Source of the DNA: Phanerochaete sordida
Lineage: Eukaryota; Basidiomycota; Agaricomycetes; Polyporales; Phanerochaetaceae
DNA length: 64,000 nt
Assembly (NCBI GenBank): GCA_019973155.2
Contig: BPQB01000008.1
Coordinates: 682,001 to 746,000 of the forward strand
Reading direction: 5' to 3'
Below the pieces are notes generated by a model. That model was not told where the DNA came from. It ran no database searches and was given only the letters and a program-made list of their open reading frames with translations. Below, piece after piece: positions 22,407-37,075 of the stretch. The translations under genes and the position numbers were made by a program. Position 1 is the first letter of the stretch, and each line of letters begins with the position of its first letter.

Positions 22407-23496
22407 ATGCCTCTCTTCCCCACTATGCGTCCTCGACCGGACAAGCAGACTGCTCGCAAGGCTTGGGAAGACTCCTGGGCCGACGACCTCGAGGCCTACT
22501 TCAAACCTGAGCGGCCCTTGCACTGGCTCCCGCGGATGGTTCCGACTTCCTCTCAGAAAAGCCTTACCCACAGCGCACTTCCGCAGAACGTGCTCGAGGA
22601 CGACAACCGCGCGAAGCAGATCTGCGACACCGACATCGACATGGCGACCTGCCTGAACCCACGCGACTGGCACTCGTTCCAGGAAGGCTGGCGCGCCCTT
22701 TCCGACACGCGACGAGAAGAGATCATCTTGGAGGGCCTCTACCACGCGGCGAGCATGGGGTCGAACGAGCACTTCCGCGGAACTTGCCCTGAGATGACCC
22801 TGCGGAACCTTGCGAAGGACGGTGGCGTCGAGCTCCTGCGGCTTCTGTCCCACTGGACGAACTTGCCGAACCTCACACATGCCACGCACCTGGTGCCGGT
22901 GTACGTGCCCAACCGAATGTTCGACCACATCTTGAGCATGTCGGACGAAGAGGCAAAGATACCGGGCGCGAAGGCGTCTGCCCGGATGCTGCGCGTGTAT
23001 CGGATGCAGTTCCTGACGCTGGGGCTGTGGAATATATACAGGACATACGTGAGTGCCCAATTCGCGCTCACATTCGTCGAGGCCGTGACCTTTCACAGTA
23101 CGGGATCGAAGGCCCCTCACACAACATGTTCAACACCGCAACCCTTACGCCCGAGAACAAGACTGAGCTCAAAGAGCTGATGGACAGCCAGTTCGGCAAG
23201 GGCTACTTCAAGAAGTGGCAGGCCGAACACGTTGGTGATCGCTCGCAGTTAGTGAACGCGTGCTGGTATTGCAGCAAGGGCGAGAGCCAGATGAACGGCG
23301 AACGTATGAAGGGCTGCAGCAAATGTGCCGCCATTGGAATCAAGATATACTACTGCTCGAGGTGAGCTAGCTACTGCTAATGTGCACGATGTTTCTAACA
23401 ATGAGTAGAGAGTGTCAGGTCACAGATTGGAAAAGTGGCGTGCCACGACCGCACAAGTCACTTTGTGGTAGACGCGATCTCGTGCTTGACCCTTGA
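22407..23496 (+). CDS. MYND-type zinc finger protein (MYND-D)
   Basis: Three exons: 22407-23048, 23099-23361, 23409-23496, giving 330 residues. The start is MPLFPTMRPRPDKQTARKAW. The N-terminal 215 residues match the MYND-C pseudogene (RREEIILEGLYHAASMGS, LRNLAKDGGVELLRLL). The C-terminal MYND finger is complete: CWYC, then GCSKCAAIGIKIYYCSRECQ, DW and HKSLC. The protein stops about 18 residues after the finger, whereas MYND-C continues for about 120 more residues, so either D was truncated or C was extended. Role unknown; MYND fingers are protein-interaction modules. Confidence 0.83.
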
Positions 23497-24224
23497 GCGA
23501 GTATATTCATTGTCCGTATGTAGCTCACGAATCCATAACATGTTGTCAACGATATCGTCGGAATAGCGGCGAGCCTGACTATGAGAGCTGCGAGATCCAA
23601 GTGTGCTCGGATCGTCCGGAGTCGCGTGGAGATGGCGCACGGACACGCCAGCTAGACCCATCGCTCTAGACCGTCTTAAAACATCGCATTCCTCCTTGCG
23701 TTCGGCTCGTGTGACGCACTGATATTGTACAGACGCGGGTCGCGCGGCGATTAAGCGGTCGGCCGCCACACCGCTGCTTGGTCGATCTCATACCTCTTCC
23801 CGGCGCACCCAGAGCTTCGCGCCTTCGCTGCTAACCAATGACACGCGTGGAGTACCTCCAGGACAACCACACAAGTGGGCCTCGTTTATTCTGCGATCCA
23901 ACCACGTACTGATCCGCTGCCTTTGTCTCTGTCCAAAGCACCCGCTGTTTGGAACAATGTGTGCTCTGAGCCACTCACTCTCTTTGTCAGTCCACCAGTG
24001 GCCGACCTGCCTCGTGCGTCTATCTCCATCACTCCTCCCTTTGTCCAAACGGTTGGGTTCATTCGCGTTGTTCAACGCTCCACGCCTCAGGGCCACATTT
24101 ATGCCCTGCCATCACACGCGCACGGCCCATGTGGCCTTCATTGAAATTCACATAAATTGCCTCATCATACGCTGTCTTCTACTCACTCTTTCCTCAATCC
24201 TCCCATCGTAGCCTTACTGCCATC
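23497..24224. other. Intergenic MYND-D / F2
   Basis: No gene recognised. The right third contains CTTTGT-rich words and the F2 promoter elements. Confidence 0.4.
24087..24140 (+). promoter_or_regulatory. Promoter elements upstream of F2
   Basis: CAGGGCCACATTTATGCCC followed about 40 nt later by ATGTGGCC. It shares the AGGGCCACA and GTGGCC words with the F1, F3 and F4 promoters but lacks GCCACGC. TTTAT at 24098 could serve as the TATA element. Confidence 0.4.
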
Positions 24225-25911
24225 ATGCAAGCTCCCCGTTCAATCAACGAAATATTTACGCTGGCGCAAATCAAGGAACGTATCTCGGAACACCCTGATA
24301 AGGAATGTTTTCGATGGATTCTCGCCCTTACGGGCGATTACGACTTAGTCGTACGTACCACATGATTCGCATCCAACTAGGCTTGACCTCGCTCCTTTGC
24401 AGTGCGGCGGAAAGACGACCATCTGGACTCCTGAGCCCAAACCCTCAAATTGGGACCTCTTTCAGTCACATGTGGCTCCGAACCTCAGTATCCTCAAACT
24501 CGACCTTTCGACCGTGCGCTCTTTGGACGTGTGGACGGCGATCCAACAGACAGCCCCCGCCGCGTTCTGCCTTCCCCAGCTACAAACGCTCCACGTCTCT
24601 ATGGATCACGTCGACGAGCAGATCCAGTTCTCGACCCGGTTCTTCAGCCCCACGGTCCGTGACTTGTCACTTCTGGTTTTCCCGCCTCAGCGCCGGGCGC
24701 GCTTCCGCAGCGACACGCCGCGGTACCCGGACAGCCCCAGCAATGAGCTCTGGGAATTTCTCGATGCTGTCGCAGGAACCTGGTATCCTAGCGCCATCAC
24801 AGTCGGGAGCGGGGAGCCCCGCCCACTCCCCATCCAGCCGCTCTACGCGGCAGTACATACCTGCAAAGGGCTGCACCGGCTGCAATTCGTCGTGGCGGAC
24901 GTCCACACTGCCTATGCGACACGCCACCTCCTGGTCGACATGATCCACAAGCTGAAGCAGCTTCTCACGGTTGTCGTTGCGCGCCATACCGCTGTTACGC
25001 CGATCTTGGCCCTGCTCTCCAGTCACCCGAAACTCCAGTCCTTCTCCGCATTCCAGGCCGACTTTCCGCTTACCGCGCTGCAGTACAGCGAAGACGCCGA
25101 TGCGGAAAGGGTCTACGAGGACTTCCGGAACATCTGGGACCCGAACGGCGACCGCATGCACGACATCCATGTCGACCTGCGCCAGCCCGTGCGCAACGCA
25201 CTCGCCACGCTCTCCCTTGAGATCGACCCCGTGCAGTTCCTCGCAGTCGCGCGCCGCTGGAAGCTCACGGACACGCGCTGCCCGCGCGTCAAGCAGCTGC
25301 ATCTGCACTGCAGCACGCGCGCATCAGGCACGACGGCCAGCGTAGCCGAGCTGCACGAGCTCCTCGCTCTACTCCCTGCGCTATTCCCCGGCCTGCGCGA
25401 GCTCCGCGTCGGCCCTCTGCGCAGCGCCCATGGCCGGTTCTGCGTCACTGCGGCGGATTTGCACGCACTCACGCCGCTGCGTGCCCTCACGTCGCTCACG
25501 CTCGAGGCGGCGTACCACCCGTGCGTGACTGGGCGCGAGTGGGAGCGGATTCTGCAGCTCGGACGGGGCCTCCGCGTGCTCCGGCTCCCGAGCACGCAGC
25601 CGTTGTACGTGGACGCGCCGAACGCACCGCTGGACATATTCTTGAAATTGGTGTCGATCCTCGCCCCGCACCTCGAGGAGCTCCAGGTGATCGTCGCGCC
25701 AGTCATCAAAGAACATCACTCGCTATGGTATTCGCACTTGCCTGCACTACGCCAGCTGCATGTGGCGCATGATCACAACGTGCCTGATGGTGATCGCTTC
25801 AAGATGTATGTGGGGACACTGCCCAAAGTCTGTGCAATTTCGTTTGCACCGGTTCATCGTTGCCAGGATCGGCCTGATCTGGACCAGGAAGGACGCGCAC
25901 TGCGGTCGTGA
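24225..25911 (+). CDS. F-box-like family protein F2
   Basis: Two exons: 24225-24350 and 24403-25911, giving 544 residues. The exon-1 motif is ISEHPDKECFRWILALTGDY, the most diverged of the four (PGEE becomes PDKE). Body motifs follow F1 closely (FCLPQLQTLHVSMDHVDEQI, RDLSLLVFPP, LATLSLEIDPVQFL, LTSLTLEAAYHPC). It ends at RPDLDQEGRALRS, about 35-40 residues before the F1/F4 end, so the C-terminal TASITG block is missing. The intron position (after residue 42) is conserved. Tandem neighbour of F3. Function unknown. Confidence 0.8.
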
Positions 25912-26738
25912 ACCTACGCGCAGCGATCAGGCCTGGGCATATTCTAGTAGCTGATTGGTAAATGTGTAGGCACCATAACTTCGAATGCATGAGTTTGATC
26001 ATCTGTACATGAAAGTGAACTATACAGGCGACCACGCTCGCAAAATATTGTTGATGTCATAAGCTCCCCCGCGCAGGGGTCACGTCCCTGATGACTCAGG
26101 CTGACGCCATGGTTCACACCAGATATTCTTTACCTTCTTCGAGCGGGTGCCGCCTACTTGCAAGACCATAGCTATCGCGGCCTCGGGGAATACACAATAA
26201 AGCGCACGTTCGAAGATCAAGCTGCGCAGAATACTTCTTTATAGTATACCAGAGGCCTAGGAGATATGCAGACTGACGCCACATTACTCGATAGGTCGTA
26301 GTCAAGCCTACGCTTTCGCACCGCTTATTTCATGGTTCTTCTCAGGCCAAGGCCCTGTCTCAGGCCACTCGTCGCTTCGTATGCTTGTCGCCTTTCGGAA
26401 CAGTTTACGGTATCCAAAGTGTCTCCGGGGCCACTAAACATATCAATAATCAGGGAGACAATGTCGCAAAACGCTGCTTGTCTACGACATATCTGTAGCG
26501 TGATTCATTCTGCTGCTTTGGTGGGCATGCTTTCCTTTGTGAACGCTCTTTTCCTCTTTGTCGGAGCTGCCGCAGACGGGTCTAGCCCCGTTTCTCAGCG
26601 CGGTGTCTCAGGGCCGCAATCAAGCCACGCGAGGCATGGTCCCTGTGGCCCTCCTTTGGCGCGTATATATGCGGCGTTCGCACTGCCAGTCTTCTACAGC
26701 ATTTTTCTTCTAACCTTCACTCTTTCACCCCTCGAAAC
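25912..26738. other. Intergenic F2 / F3
   Basis: No gene recognised. The last 135 nt hold the F3 promoter. Confidence 0.4.
26606..26671 (+). promoter_or_regulatory. Shared promoter module and TATA box of F3
   Basis: TCTCAGGGCCGCA, then AAGCCACGC, CTGTGGCCCTCC and GCGTATATATGCG. The TATA box (26664-26670) lies about 70 nt before the ATG. The order of words matches F4 (minus strand). Confidence 0.6.
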
Positions 26739-28473
26739 ATGGCCGGCACCATGAACGTTTCTGCCTCGCTCGGCGAGCTTGGCCCCTTGCAGGTCGCGCG
26801 ACACATCCTACAACGCCCCGGCGAAGAGTGTTTCCGCCACCTGCTTGCACTTGCGGGCGATTATTACTTGGATGTACGTGTCAGACCTCTCGAGATTGAC
26901 TTGTGCTCATTCGCCGTCTTGGCAGCCTGACGGCGAGACCAGACTCAGGGACGGCATTGCTTTCCCCGAGCCCTCAAACTGGTGTCACTTCCAGTCGGAT
27001 CTGGGCCTGAACATCGGGGTCCTCAAGCTCGACCTTTCGACTGTGCGCTCCTTGCCAGTGTGGAAGGCGATCCAGTGGTCTGCTCCCGCATTATTTTCCT
27101 TCCCGCAGCTGCACACGCTGCACATTTCTATGGACCAAGTCGAAGAACAGACCGAATTTGCGGCTCGCTTCGTTCAGCCTACGCTCCACGACCTGTCGCT
27201 GCTGGTCTTCCCGCTGAGCCGCCTAATGAAGGACCGCGCCGATACACAGCGCACAGGAGATCCGCCCAACGCTCGGCTCGAAGAATATCTCGACAGCGTC
27301 GCGGAGACCTGGTACCCCAACGAGACCGCAGCCAAAGAGACGCATCCTATCCAGCAGCTCTACTCCGCTGTAGAGAGCTGCCAACGCTTACAGCGGCTAC
27401 AGTTCGTCGTAGCGGACGCCCATGCTGCTTACGCCACGCGCCACCTCCTCGTCAACATGGTCAAGAAGCTCACGCAGATCCGCACGCTCATCGTGGCGCC
27501 CCACACCGCCGTCGCACCGATCCTATGCCTTCTGTCGGACCACCCAGCCTTGCGATCTTTTTCTGCGTTCCAGGCCGACTTCACGACTGCCGTAGACAAG
27601 TTCCGCGAGGACCCCGCCGCAGAAAAGATCTACGCCGCCTTCTGGGACATCTGGAACCCGGCCGCAGACCCGCGCACGCAGCAGGCCCACATTACGCTGC
27701 GCCAGCCCGTGCGCGACGCGCTCACCGCGCTCACCCTCGAGATCGACCCCGCCCAATTCCTGGGCGTCGTGCAGCACTGGACGCGCACAGGCGTGTGTCT
27801 CCCACGCGTCGAGCGGCTGCACCTGCACTGCACCACGCGCGACGCGGGCATCGTGTCCGACGAGGCCGAGGTGCACGCGCTGCTCACGCTGCTCCCGGTG
27901 CTCTTCCCCGCGCTGCGCAGCCTGCGCGTCGGGCCGCTGCGCTGGAACGCGCGCGCCGCGCGTGCGGCAGGCGTCGCGGGCCCGCGCCGCTTCTGCGTGC
28001 GTGCGCCCGCGCTGCGCGCGCTCGCGCCGCTGCACGCGCTCGAGGAGCTCACGTTCGAGACCGCGTACTTCGCGTGCGTGTCTGCGGCCGAGTGGGCGGA
28101 GGTCCTGCCGCACTGGCCGCGCCTGCGCGCGCTGCGGCTGCACAGCGCGCAGCGCGTGTTCGTCGACGCGCCGGACGCGCCGCTCGACGCCGTGCTCGCG
28201 CTCTTCGCGCGCTGCTGCCCGGAGATCGGGGAGCTTTATCTTACTGTGGCGGCCGTCTCCGTGGGCCCCGCCGAGACGTGGGTCTTCCCGCGCAAGCTGC
28301 GCAGCCTCGTGATCGCGTTAAATCGCCTGGTGTATGACCCTAAGAGAACGCTCAAGGCTCTGATCTTGGCGGTGCCCGTGCGCGACCCGCCTGTCTGGCC
28401 CGTGTCCATCGTACACTACCAAGATCAAGAGGGGATTGAGCGAGATGAAGAGGCCGCACTCTTTGATGCGTAA
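26739..28473 (+). CDS. F-box-like family protein F3
   Basis: Two exons: 26739-26873 and 26926-28473, giving 560 residues. The exon-1 motif is ILQRPGEECFRHLLALAGDY. The body is collinear with F1, F2 and F4 (FSFPQLHTLHISMDQVEEQT, HDLSLLVFPLSR, LTALTLEIDPAQFLGVVQHW, LEELTFETAYFACVSAAEWAEVL). It ends ERDEEAALFDA, lacking the TASITG tail found in F1 and F4. The second exon of all members contains no intron. A substrate-receptor role is a guess from resemblance to F-box/LRR proteins. Confidence 0.82.
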
Positions 28474-28831
28474 TTGACGAGCTTGGGTGCAACCCGCTCC
28501 CTCCTACTTTTGGCTGTGGTAAACGGGCTCCGTAGAATATTTAGCAACTTACCGTGAAAATTCTGTAGGACTGTATACGTAATTATTGATGCAGCTACGA
28601 ATGAAGTATTTGCTGAAGATATGAGCGGTGCGCTACATTATCTGTACCATCTGGCTCTGCATTAACTCTTCGGCGCAAGGCAAACCATCACTTCCTGTGC
28701 AGAATAGCGAACAACAGGTGCGATACATGATCTAAAAGATGAATGCGAAGGTATTCAGAATCAGGCGGACGGATGCTTTCGGGCAATAGAATTGGTTTAG
28801 ACACTACGAAGGGTGCAGGATCTGCGGTATA
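28474..28831. other. Intergenic after F3
   Basis: AT-richer than its surroundings; no gene or repeat recognised before the MITE at 28832. Confidence 0.35.
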
Positions 28832-29106
28832 CTGTAGAATTACGACCAAATCGGATGTCATCGGTCATAGGACCTCCATCCGGTCCGGTATATTGCACTT
28901 GTCAGGTGTCATCGAGAGCTCATCCGGTTATGACATGTAGGATAAAATACGAATAAGTACCATTTCTTTTTGCGCCTGCGGCACCAGCTGCCTGTCATCC
29001 GGATGGTCACCGGATGTCATAGGTCATCCGGTGGTCATCCGGTCATCCGGTTCGGTGCGCACCTGTCACTGTCATACCCTCGTCCGATTTGGTCGTAATT
29101 CTACAG
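28832..29106. mobile_element. MITE, 275 bp, TA target site, perfect 24-bp TIRs
   Basis: Perfect inverted repeats at 28832-28855 and 29083-29106, each beginning CTGTAGAATTACGACC, flanked by TA on both sides. The TIR shares the skeleton CTGTAG(N5-6)CGACCAAA.CGG with the element at 14042-14422. The interior has many CATCCGGT/ATCCGG words in both orientations, a subterminal repeat pattern typical of transposase binding. No coding capacity. The perfect TIRs suggest it inserted more recently than the 14-kb copy. Confidence 0.88.
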
Positions 29107-29639
29107 TATGACCATCCATACCCTCGCATACCGTGAGGTGGAGGCGGGAGGTCGCGCGGCGCACGATAAGCATAGGATCTCGGGCCCTGCGCCTGTCACC
29201 GAAGTTTTTTTCTTCCTCACAGAACCTACCGTACTATACTGGCACTAATTTTGTGCTCCCTCTGTATCAGCAAATGACAATCAATCTACAGCCCCAGATA
29301 AATGTCGCCATCGAGATTCGAGAGACGTGACACCTGCTCTGCATTACCTGAGCCTTCTCAGGTTCTTCGGTGCAGCTCTGCGGCTTCCTCCTGCTCTCGG
29401 TCCCTTACGGAAAGATACTCAAGAATACGGAGGACCTTCCGCATCCCGCAACAGCTCTGAGCGATCTGCAGTACCATCCCACGTCTTAGCGAGTTTGGTG
29501 CACCTATCTACGCAACATAATCACTGTATATGCATAGCAGCGGCCTGCAAGCTCTGGACTCGAGCGTCGCGCCACAGCTCGCGGATGCACGCCTCACATA
29601 CGCCGATCTCCGCGGCGACGGCAGTCCAGGCCATTATTC
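29107..29639. other. Intergenic, nothing recognised
   Basis: Open frames are short, with no motif. It separates the MITE from the inverted duplicated segment. Confidence 0.3.
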
Positions 29640-30710
29640 TTTATTATTCTTAGACTCCATAGGTAGACGAGTGCACTGCGCCACACGACACAGACGGCCG
29701 AGTCCTGTCGCACATACCGACATCGGCGCATCGGCCCGCAGCGCAGCACACGCAAGGCCCCAGATTCGGCTTCCAAGGTAGCTCGCAGTCCAGAGTCTAC
29801 AGCACGCCGCCCAGCACACCACACAGCGTGCCTCAGCACTGACGACCGCACCGTACGCCTCAACGTTCACCTCATATCCCACGCCGGCTCTCAGGCCCGC
29901 ACGCCGCGGCGGCGGGAGAGCGGCGCTGGTCAGTCTGTGCGTCGACGCACAGCTTCTGCACGCGGCGCGGCAGTAACGCGGCCGCTGCCGATGACGGCGC
30001 CCTGGGCGATGACGATGCGCTATAAATTATGACGGTATCGCGCGCGCATGTGAGGCATATATGTGTGCAGCGTGGACGTGAACGCAATCGGCGCCCGGGA
30101 TCGGCGGGGGCGCCACGAAGGGTCCGGGGCGCAGGGCCATCAGGACCCGCGGACCCTGCAGCGGGGCGGGACGTCATGGGTATAATCTCAGCGGGGGTAC
30201 AAGCGAGAAACGCGAGAAGGGTACAGCGAGGCGGCGCCAGCGGGCACTTTTGTGTTACGAGGGGCGAAGCGGCAGGGTGCGGGGGAGACGTAAGGGAAAG
30301 GGACAGCAGGCCGTCTAATAATTAATTTCCGGGCTGCCGGAGCCTACTGCGACGAGCAACCTGATGTGGGTTAAGCGAGCGAAGCGGGGGTGTGCGCCGG
30401 GACTAACACTGGTGCCCGCGGAACCACTGCTCCTGGCGCGAGAGCTCCTGGTTGAGGTACTCCGTCCACGACTTCGCGAGCGGCACGTCCATGGCGCCCT
30501 TGACGCCGGCGACCTGGTACACGCGCCCGGCCATGTCGACGCCCTTGCACGCGCCGTTGAGGAGCAGGATGCGCGAGCGCTGGTAGTCGTCGATGAACGC
30601 GTCAGCGAGAAGATGGGCGAGGCGAGCAGGCGCAGGTAAAGCTCATACAGCCCGCGGCAGAAGGCGGGGAGGTGCGAGCTCTTCTGAGGACGGCGGCAGA
30701 CCTTGGAGCT
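29640..30710 (-). repeat. Inverted copy of the F-box B region (47.05-48.44 kb)
   Basis: Read on the minus strand, this segment follows the F-box B coding end and about 750 nt of its 3' flank: the same AATTAATTATTAGACGGCCT run after the stop, the same ATTATACCCATGACGTCCCG, GCGCCCTGGG and AGGTGAACGTTGAGGC words, in the same order. Similarity fades near 29640 on one side and near 30710 on the other. One arm keeps an intact F-box gene, this arm a deleted one. Confidence 0.8.
30403..30710 (-). pseudogene. F-box gene copy with internal deletion
   Basis: On the minus strand it preserves SHLPAF.RGL.ELYLRLLASP and then, in another frame, the end of F-box B (DYQRSRILLLNGACKG, DMAGRVYQVAGVKGAMDVPL, KSWTEYLNQELSRQEQWF) with the same TAG stop. 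Relative to F-box B, 325 nt are missing. Both breakpoints lie in the hexamer GACGCG (47142 and 47467 in the intact gene), so the loss looks like a microhomology deletion; 325 is not a multiple of three and the frame is broken. The F-box itself is mostly gone upstream. Confidence 0.85.
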
Positions 30711-31790
30711 GGGAACTTTCTTTGTCGTCTGACATGCTAAGCAGACATGACGTCGGAAAATATCGAGCATTCGGACAGTTACCTCGTTAGTACACAAGCC
30801 GCCGCTCAAACCTCGAGTCTCAGGGCAAAGCCGATGCTCTGGGTTACTGCCGTCGCCTGCGCCGCGAGAGAGAAGTCAGAGACTGAACAGCCCGACGCCG
30901 ACGAGGCCGCCGCCGCGTGAGCCGCGCCACAAAGCCGTCGGACCTCGAAAACCGAAGCCGACAAGCGCCACGTGACCGTCCCCCTGTCCTCGGTGGTGAC
31001 GTCACGCGCGGGCGGACTGCAGGCTCCCTGCGCGCGTTCGAGCCACGCAGGGCGCACGGTCTTACACACCAATTTACAGCGCTATCGCAGCACGCCTTCT
31101 CAGTCTCGATAGCCCGAAGCAAGCCGGTCGGGTCCTCCAAGCGACGAGCCAGATTCAACGCGCTCAGAGCTTCGTACTGGCAGACCGTCGAGATCTTCAG
31201 ACGACCGGACACACGTCTGATGCGAGACTCGCTGACCTCCTGCGAGGCTTGGTGAGCCTGGCAAAACACAGCTCGGCTATCATGCCCTTCGACAGCCGCC
31301 GCTATCGCGGGCGCAGCCATCCCACGAAAATTGACGGACCCGCGCAGAGGCCTGGAGCTGGCGGCTTCCTTTGCCTCGACGCGGACGTAATTGCTCATCC
31401 GTGCTGCGATCTGCCATGGCTGTGGGGCTGAGGCGTTCGGGCGCGGCTGTCCGACGCGATGCTGGGAGCGAGTGTTTTGCGCGAATCGCAGGGAAGCCGG
31501 TGCGGCACGCGACGGGCGGGGCAGAAAATGCCATCGTATCGGCACTGACAAATATGTATACAGCGGGGCGTAGTAGAAGGGCGTCACGCGACACGGTGCG
31601 AGCGCAATCTTCGTGCTGAGATGCGCGGGACTGAATGGCGGGCGTGAGCCGTGGGATCACATCGCGCGCGATTTCAAAGCGACGTACGACGGTGGTTTCA
31701 GCAGTGGAAAATATCGCGGAAATCAGAGAAGGATGCGTCAGCTGCGGGAGCGATGGTCAGCAGGCTGACGAGCGCACGACGGCGGCGCAC
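30711..31790. other. Intergenic with a doubtful minus-strand reading frame
   Basis: A minus-strand open frame spans 31587-30844 (247 codons), but its Arg-rich product has no recognised domain, no splice pattern and no paralogue in the window. It is probably a by-product of base composition. No other feature seen. Confidence 0.3.
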
Positions 31791-32501
31791 TCACTGGCTC
31801 GCAAGCCACCGCTCCTCCCTGTCGAGCTCCTGGTGCAGAAACTCCGTCCAGCTCACCGCCTCAGGCGCATCCATCGCGCAGCTCGTGCCCTCGACAGCAT
31901 ACACGCGCCCCGCCATCTCCACGCCGTCACACGCGCCATCGAGCACGAGCACGCGGCTGCGCTGGCGCCCGCGCACGAACGCGTCGTCGAGCAGCAGCGC
32001 CGCGCCGCTCGCGCCGCGCACGTCCGCGCAGAACATGTGCGCGTGCACCGCGCGCGCGCCCCCGTCGAACGCGAGCCGGTTCAGGATCGTCATCCCCAGG
32101 ATCGCGTGCCCCGCGCCGCTCAGCAGGCCCGGCGCCGCGTGCGCGTGCCGCCCCGTGCGCGCGCCCGGCCAGAGCAGCCCGAGCACCGCGCGCGCGGGCC
32201 ACTCGCGCACCCAGCACGCGAAGTCCTCCGGGAGGTCCGCGGGGAGCCGGGAGAGGTACGCGTCGCGGTTCCACGAGTGTGTGCGCGCGAGGACGTCTTT
32301 GCGTGTCGCGAGGAAGGCGGGGGAGGCGGCCGCGCGGAGGTACAGCGCGAGCAGGCCGCGGCGCGCCGCGGGGATGTGTGCGCCGGGCACGAGCGCGCGC
32401 CAGAGCTTGCACACGCCGCGCGCGGCGAGCAGCGCGGGGAGCGGGAGCGCGGCGAGGATGAGCATGTGCAGCTCGTCGGGGAGGTCCATTATTTGCGTCA
32501 T
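31791..32501 (-). CDS. F-box protein A
   Basis: Single exon, 236 residues. The N-terminal F-box is clear: MDLPDELHMLILAALPLPAL, then ARGVCKLWRALV (residues 5-40). The rest is collinear with F-box B: IPAARRGLLALYLRAAASPAF, LATRKDVLAR, WPARAVLGLLWPG, DDAFVRGRQRSRVLVL, GRVYAVEG, SWTEFLHQELDREERW. F-box proteins bridge Skp1-Cul1 ligases to targets; the C-terminal region would bind the target, which is unknown. The TATA box is at 32601-32610. Confidence 0.85.
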   Translation of the reverse strand: MTQIMDLPDELHMLILAALPLPALLAARGVCKLWRALVPGAHIPAARRGLLALYLRAAASPAFLATRKDVLARTHSWNRDAYLSRLPADLPEDFACWVREWPARAVLGLLWPGARTGRHAHAAPGLLSGAGHAILGMTILNRLAFDGGARAVHAHMFCADVRGASGAALLLDDAFVRGRQRSRVLVLDGACDGVEMAGRVYAVEGTSCAMDAPEAVSWTEFLHQELDREERWLASQ

Positions 32502-37075
<4,574 letters not shown>

